Positions 60,830 to 64,000 of a stretch of DNA of 64,000 nt are shown here, piece after piece. The stretch comes from Blastomussa wellsi (taxonomy: Eukaryota > Cnidaria > Anthozoa > Scleractinia > Plerogyridae), in assembly GCA_947652115.1 (NCBI GenBank), contig OX393574.1:13290888-13354887 (forward strand), written 5' to 3'. Each line of letters opens with the position of its first letter. The first letter of the stretch is position 1. The position numbers and the translations under genes were made by a program. The notes under the pieces are model-generated. The model had not been told where the DNA came from and made no database searches. It saw only the letters and a list, made by a program, of their open reading frames with translations.

Positions 60830-60919
60830 TTTATTCCGTTGTTTTCACTTTACCAGGCACCAACCAATAGCGAAGCTCCATCTTTCTGTATATAAACAAC
60901 ACACGACTCACAATTCCTT

Positions 60920-60967
60920 GATTCGCTCCGACGAAGGGCTAACGCTCGAAACGTCAGCTCTTGAATC
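60920..60967 (+). ncRNA. Hammerhead-like fold, PLE plus copy
   Basis: The best-preserved copy together with 49212-49259, with identical core boxes: CCGACGA, hairpin GGGC-TAAC-GCTC, GAAAC, GTC, closed by GATTC/GAATC. It lies about 120 bp before the 3' terminus of the element. Confidence 0.55.
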
Positions 60968-61095
60968 TCTTTACGGTGACCAATTGACATGATCAACCCA
61001 GTTGATAAAACCAAATTATATTGTTATACTTCCCACCGACGCAGCACCTGCACATGTACAGTTTCTTTAGAAACTTACCCCCTCTATTTTTTTAT

Positions 61096-62852
61096 TTAAT
61101 CTTCCTCCAAAAATAAATGAAATAAACCTTTATCAAATGTTGGAGCTTGACTGCTGGTTCTTGGGTCAATAACTTGAATTGTTAAAAAGGTTCCCTCGTG
61201 GTAATGCAAATTAACAGTGTTTGTTTGAAAGCGTTTTAATTGACCCATGCTATTAAGTGTGTCAAAACAATAGCTATGTGGCAATAACTTGATTTTTTAT
61301 CCATAATGAAGAAGCTCCATTTTATAATTTGACAGTTCATTGGAACAATAAAATATTTGTTTCCAGAAAAATATATCCTTGTGCTTTCTTTTGAGCCATC
61401 ATTAACACCATTTAGTATGTACCTGTGTTTTAAACCAAGGATTGAGGAATTGTTGAGATCCAAATTTGTCTGTAACGTAAGATTACCATTATCAATCAAG
61501 TAAACCTGGTCATAAACAAACCCTTCAACATCATTTTGATAACCTTTTATGCCGTAAACGACCATATAAGCTTGTGCATTTGAAGGTGATTCAATGTAAC
61601 CACGATTTGATGTTATATCAAGATCCATAGCAGAGTTAGATTCGGATTCATACTTATGCGTATGAACTATGGTTCTCATATGCTTGGGTTTATGGTTTGG
61701 AAAATGTTTGGTGGGGTATTGAATGACACCCACATCATCAGAAGAAACAGGACTAATAGCCCAATTTGATATATCTTCTGGATAGAAAAACTCAATACAC
61801 ATGGTATATATTCACCTTCTGGCAAAGGTTTCCTTACTAATTTTCAACCGAGAATTAAAGGTGTTATCACTTTGCTTTTCCAACATAAAGCCATAAGCTG
61901 TTTTGTTCACATTGTGTATACCTGATTCGTATTTTGTAATAGTAATAGAATTACCTTGAGATACACTTGAAATATTAGAAGGATCTTGTATTAAATATGA
62001 AAACACATTTTCATATGTCCCGGTTGAAATTGTAGAGGTTGACACGTATCTTTTCATAGAAGCCAAGTTTACAGTATCTTGATCATCAGTATATTTTTTA
62101 TAAGCTGACGTGATAGATTCATTATTGTCTGAAACTGTTTCATTACCATTGAAATTCACATTTACAGCATGATAACTGTCATTTCGTTGTGGTTCTTTCA
62201 AATTAATTATTTCATGATTATCCATGTCAAGATTTCCTTTCATTTTATTGGTTCCATCTAGTCGCAAATAGATTTTTGCAACAACTTTAGCACGGTTTAT
62301 CGTTAAATATTTTAAAGTTTTAAAATTGACAGCATAACTATCTTCTTTATAAACCATAAGAGGTTTACTTATTGTGGATAAACCACTAAAATCAGCTACA
62401 TTGATAATACTGTGGTTGTTCATATTTAAATTTCCTGACACAGTGCATTACCATTTTCAACAATTTCTTGATCAACATATGTTTTGGAAACATGATCATT
62501 ATCTCCAAATAAACCATCATAATATGGTTCTGTATTTTTGATCACTTTGTTTTAAATCAAAATAGTTGCCATCTTTGTCTTTCTTGAGAAGTTTGTCATT
62601 CAGATACAGCTGATTTCAAATCTTTTGCGATGTCATCCATATCATCACCATCTTTATGGTCATCTTCTTTTATATTCTTTTGCTATCCATGTCATGATTA
62701 CCGTCATCATTTAATTTGTAACCAATACCTTTATCACCTTTTTGGCCTCTGTCGCCTTTATCACCTTTTTGGTCAGGCAATCCTCTTTGACTTGGTAATC
62801 CTCTTCGAGTGTCATCGATATCACTTAAGTTATGTTCATTAAATATACCCAT
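61096..62852 (-). pseudogene. Collagen/tail-fibre-like protein of the virus-like cluster
   Basis: It starts at 62852 (MGIFNEHNLSDIDD), 12 bp after the ATPase stop. Residues 18-43 form a Gly-X-Y collagen-like segment (GDKGDRGQKGDKG). Downstream come repeats of the type NLNMNNHSIINV and NLDMDNHEIINLKEP, the pattern seen in phage-type tail-fibre proteins. A beta-rich C-terminal domain follows (61236-61802 frame), ending LFLEED at 61096. At about 585 codons, at least four frame changes (near 62670, 62445, 61810 and 61280) make it defunct. A surface fibre role is inferred from the repeats. Confidence 0.6.
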
Positions 62853-62864
62853 TATACTAATACA

Positions 62865-63125
62865 TTATATATTTCCATAAAAAATTCTTTTGACTGTTTT
62901 CATCAGCTTATTGACATAACAGAATGAAAACGGCTTGCTAGTTGCTTTAACATTTTTATTTTTATCAATTCCAAGTTCTTGAGCAATCAAATTTCTCTCT
63001 CTATTGCTTGGAAAATCATAGAAACAAAAATGGCTAAAGTTGATTGTGATTGATTTTGGGCATCCATAATAACTTTGTGTAAGGTAAATCACTGAACAGT
63101 TTGACGTTCTTTTAATCGACATATC
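62865..63125 (-). pseudogene. Packaging-type ATPase, C-terminal fragment
   Basis: About 85 residues. SNCSVIYLTQSYY resembles the strand with a Thr/Ser-Gln sensor in FtsK/HerA-type DNA-packaging ATPases of large DNA viruses and Polinton-like elements. Then come FSHFCFYDFPSNRERNLIA and ATSKPFSFCYVN blocks and a basic tail. The Walker A and B parts are missing: sequence upstream switches at about 63110-63125 to a LINE. The stop at 62865 is followed 12 bp later by the fibre start on the same strand, a compact layout typical of viral or Polinton-like genomes. Confidence 0.55.
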
Positions 63126-64000
63126 CAAATATAATGTTTAGCTGTTAGGCAACAAAAACGTATTTGGCGTTTGAAGTTAGATCTGCTGCTTAGGCTGGTG
63201 TAGTCTCTTGTAAGAATCTGACACGACTGAAGCCATATTTCAAGATTTTGCCAGAACATTTTTGTTTTTTTGCATTGCCAGAATAAGTGCATCAGGTCTT
63301 CTTTTTCATTATGGCAAAAGGTGCATTTTTCGTCCTCTCTTATTCCTATTTTTTTCAAAAAGCTATTGGTCGCTATCCGTCTGTGTAAAAAATTTGACGT
63401 TAAAATCCATTAGTTTTGAGCTCCTTGTACATGAGGCAGATATTTGGTAGATTTCCCCCAATCAAAATTTTTATTTGTTGTGGAGCCGATATCTTTGTAC
63501 CACTTATCTTGACATGATATTGGTTGTTCCCCTTTATCCGTTATGAGTTTCTGGTACAAAATTCTTGAAGGTTTTTGGCTTTTTTAAAATGTATTAAAGA
63601 GGCCTTCGCGTGTTAGCTGATCGAGTTCTTGGAATTTGTCGTTGCAACAGCTTCATTGCAGAGATTATTCCAAAAAAGTCAATGGTATAACTTGGAGTTC
63701 ATATTTGTTTTGAAAACTTGCAAGGGATAAAAAATTATAAGAATTTTCCAATAAATGTTTTACTTGCATTATCCCCTTAGAGAGCCATTCTTTGCATGAT
63801 ACTGGTTTATTGTTTACTCATTTTAATTAATTTTTCCAAAGAGGTAGAGACAGAAAATGATCTTTTGACGCTATTGTTCTCTCAAAGAAAGTATCTGACC
63901 ATATTTCTATGATTTCTTTGACGAATGGATCTTCTATTCTAAGGTTATCAATATCTTTTTTGCCGAGATTCCCTTTAAAAAAAGAGTTGCCCCCATATCT
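63100..64000 (-). pseudogene. LINE ORF2 C-terminal fragment, runs off window
   Basis: Minus-strand translation in several frames shows LINE ORF2 C-terminal blocks: KEWLSKGIMQVKHLL near 63770, SLASFQNKYEL near 63700, KPSRILYQKLI near 63560, RRIATNSFLKKIGI near 63360. A zinc-knuckle-like block follows (CTFCHNEKEDLMHLFWQCKK, 63270-63330), then HYIWICRLKER near 63115. Such a CxxC...HxxxxxC block follows the RT in several LINE clades. The 3' end lies inside the ATPase gene. Multiple stops and frameshifts are present, and the rest of the element is outside the window. Confidence 0.75.

Larger units (their letters stand above)
57220..61086. mobile_element. Penelope-like insertion 2: head-to-head pair
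   Basis: A minus-strand copy (57220 to about 58600) and a plus-strand copy (about 58600 to 61086) meet 5' to 5'. The outer borders equal those of insertion 1: left TATAATTTGGTTTTATCAAC, right ...CTTACCCCCTCTA after a 66-bp tail. A 12-bp target duplication with one mismatch flanks it (57208-57219 and 61087-61098). It sits between the fibre-like and membrane-protein pseudogenes; the fibre stop codon lies inside the right-hand duplication. Confidence 0.9.

Overview
This is eukaryotic, animal-type DNA. There is no operon structure, it is AT-rich, and about half of it is satellite. The rest is a graveyard of nested transposons: Penelope-like elements with GIY-YIG endonuclease, BEL/Pao, LINEs, TTAA- and TA-flanked MITEs, and a tRNA-like SINE head. 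A decayed virus-like gene cluster lies at the right end. This mix fits a marine invertebrate, most likely an anthozoan cnidarian such as a coral or anemone. That assignment rests on family knowledge and not on a species marker. I see no intact conventional host gene.

Layout. 1-1994 is a TCTTG/TTTCTTG array with almost no A on the + strand. 1995-4597 is a degenerate 16-bp satellite whose unit holds the palindrome CAAGATCTTG. 4599-5106 has two 150-bp direct repeats. 5107-7450 is mostly unique, with a tRNA-like SINE head and 37-bp repeats. 7451-34712 is a large satellite: five divergent monomers on the left, then 65 near-identical 405-bp units (each a 177-bp plus a 228-bp monomer), ending abruptly on the right. 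34713-37768 is AT-rich unique DNA with one hairpin MITE. 37769-39043 is a GTGTAGTGAG minisatellite. 39583-40308 and 45335-45870 are two inverted copies of one TTAA-flanked MITE. A possible two-exon mini-gene and LINE fragments lie between them.

45085-53235 is one BEL/Pao retroelement on the minus strand (gag, protease, remnant RT, RNase H, integrase). It is internally deleted and interrupted by three later insertions: the TTAA MITE in integrase, a 177-bp TA-flanked MITE in gag, and a Penelope-like element with a perfect 13-bp target duplication in gag. The host reading frame allows each insertion boundary to be defined.

55603-64000 holds a fragment with a 2A-like motif and a possible cysteine-protease domain. 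Next comes a compact set of decayed virus-like genes: a VLTF3-like factor, a two-membrane-segment protein, a collagen/tail-fibre-like protein and the end of a packaging-type ATPase. A head-to-head pair of Penelope-like elements split the set at 57220-61086, exactly behind the fibre stop codon. A LINE fragment cuts the ATPase and runs off the window. The most interesting items are this endogenous virus-like cluster, the homogenised satellite with its asymmetric edges, and the Penelope ends that carry a hammerhead-like fold.
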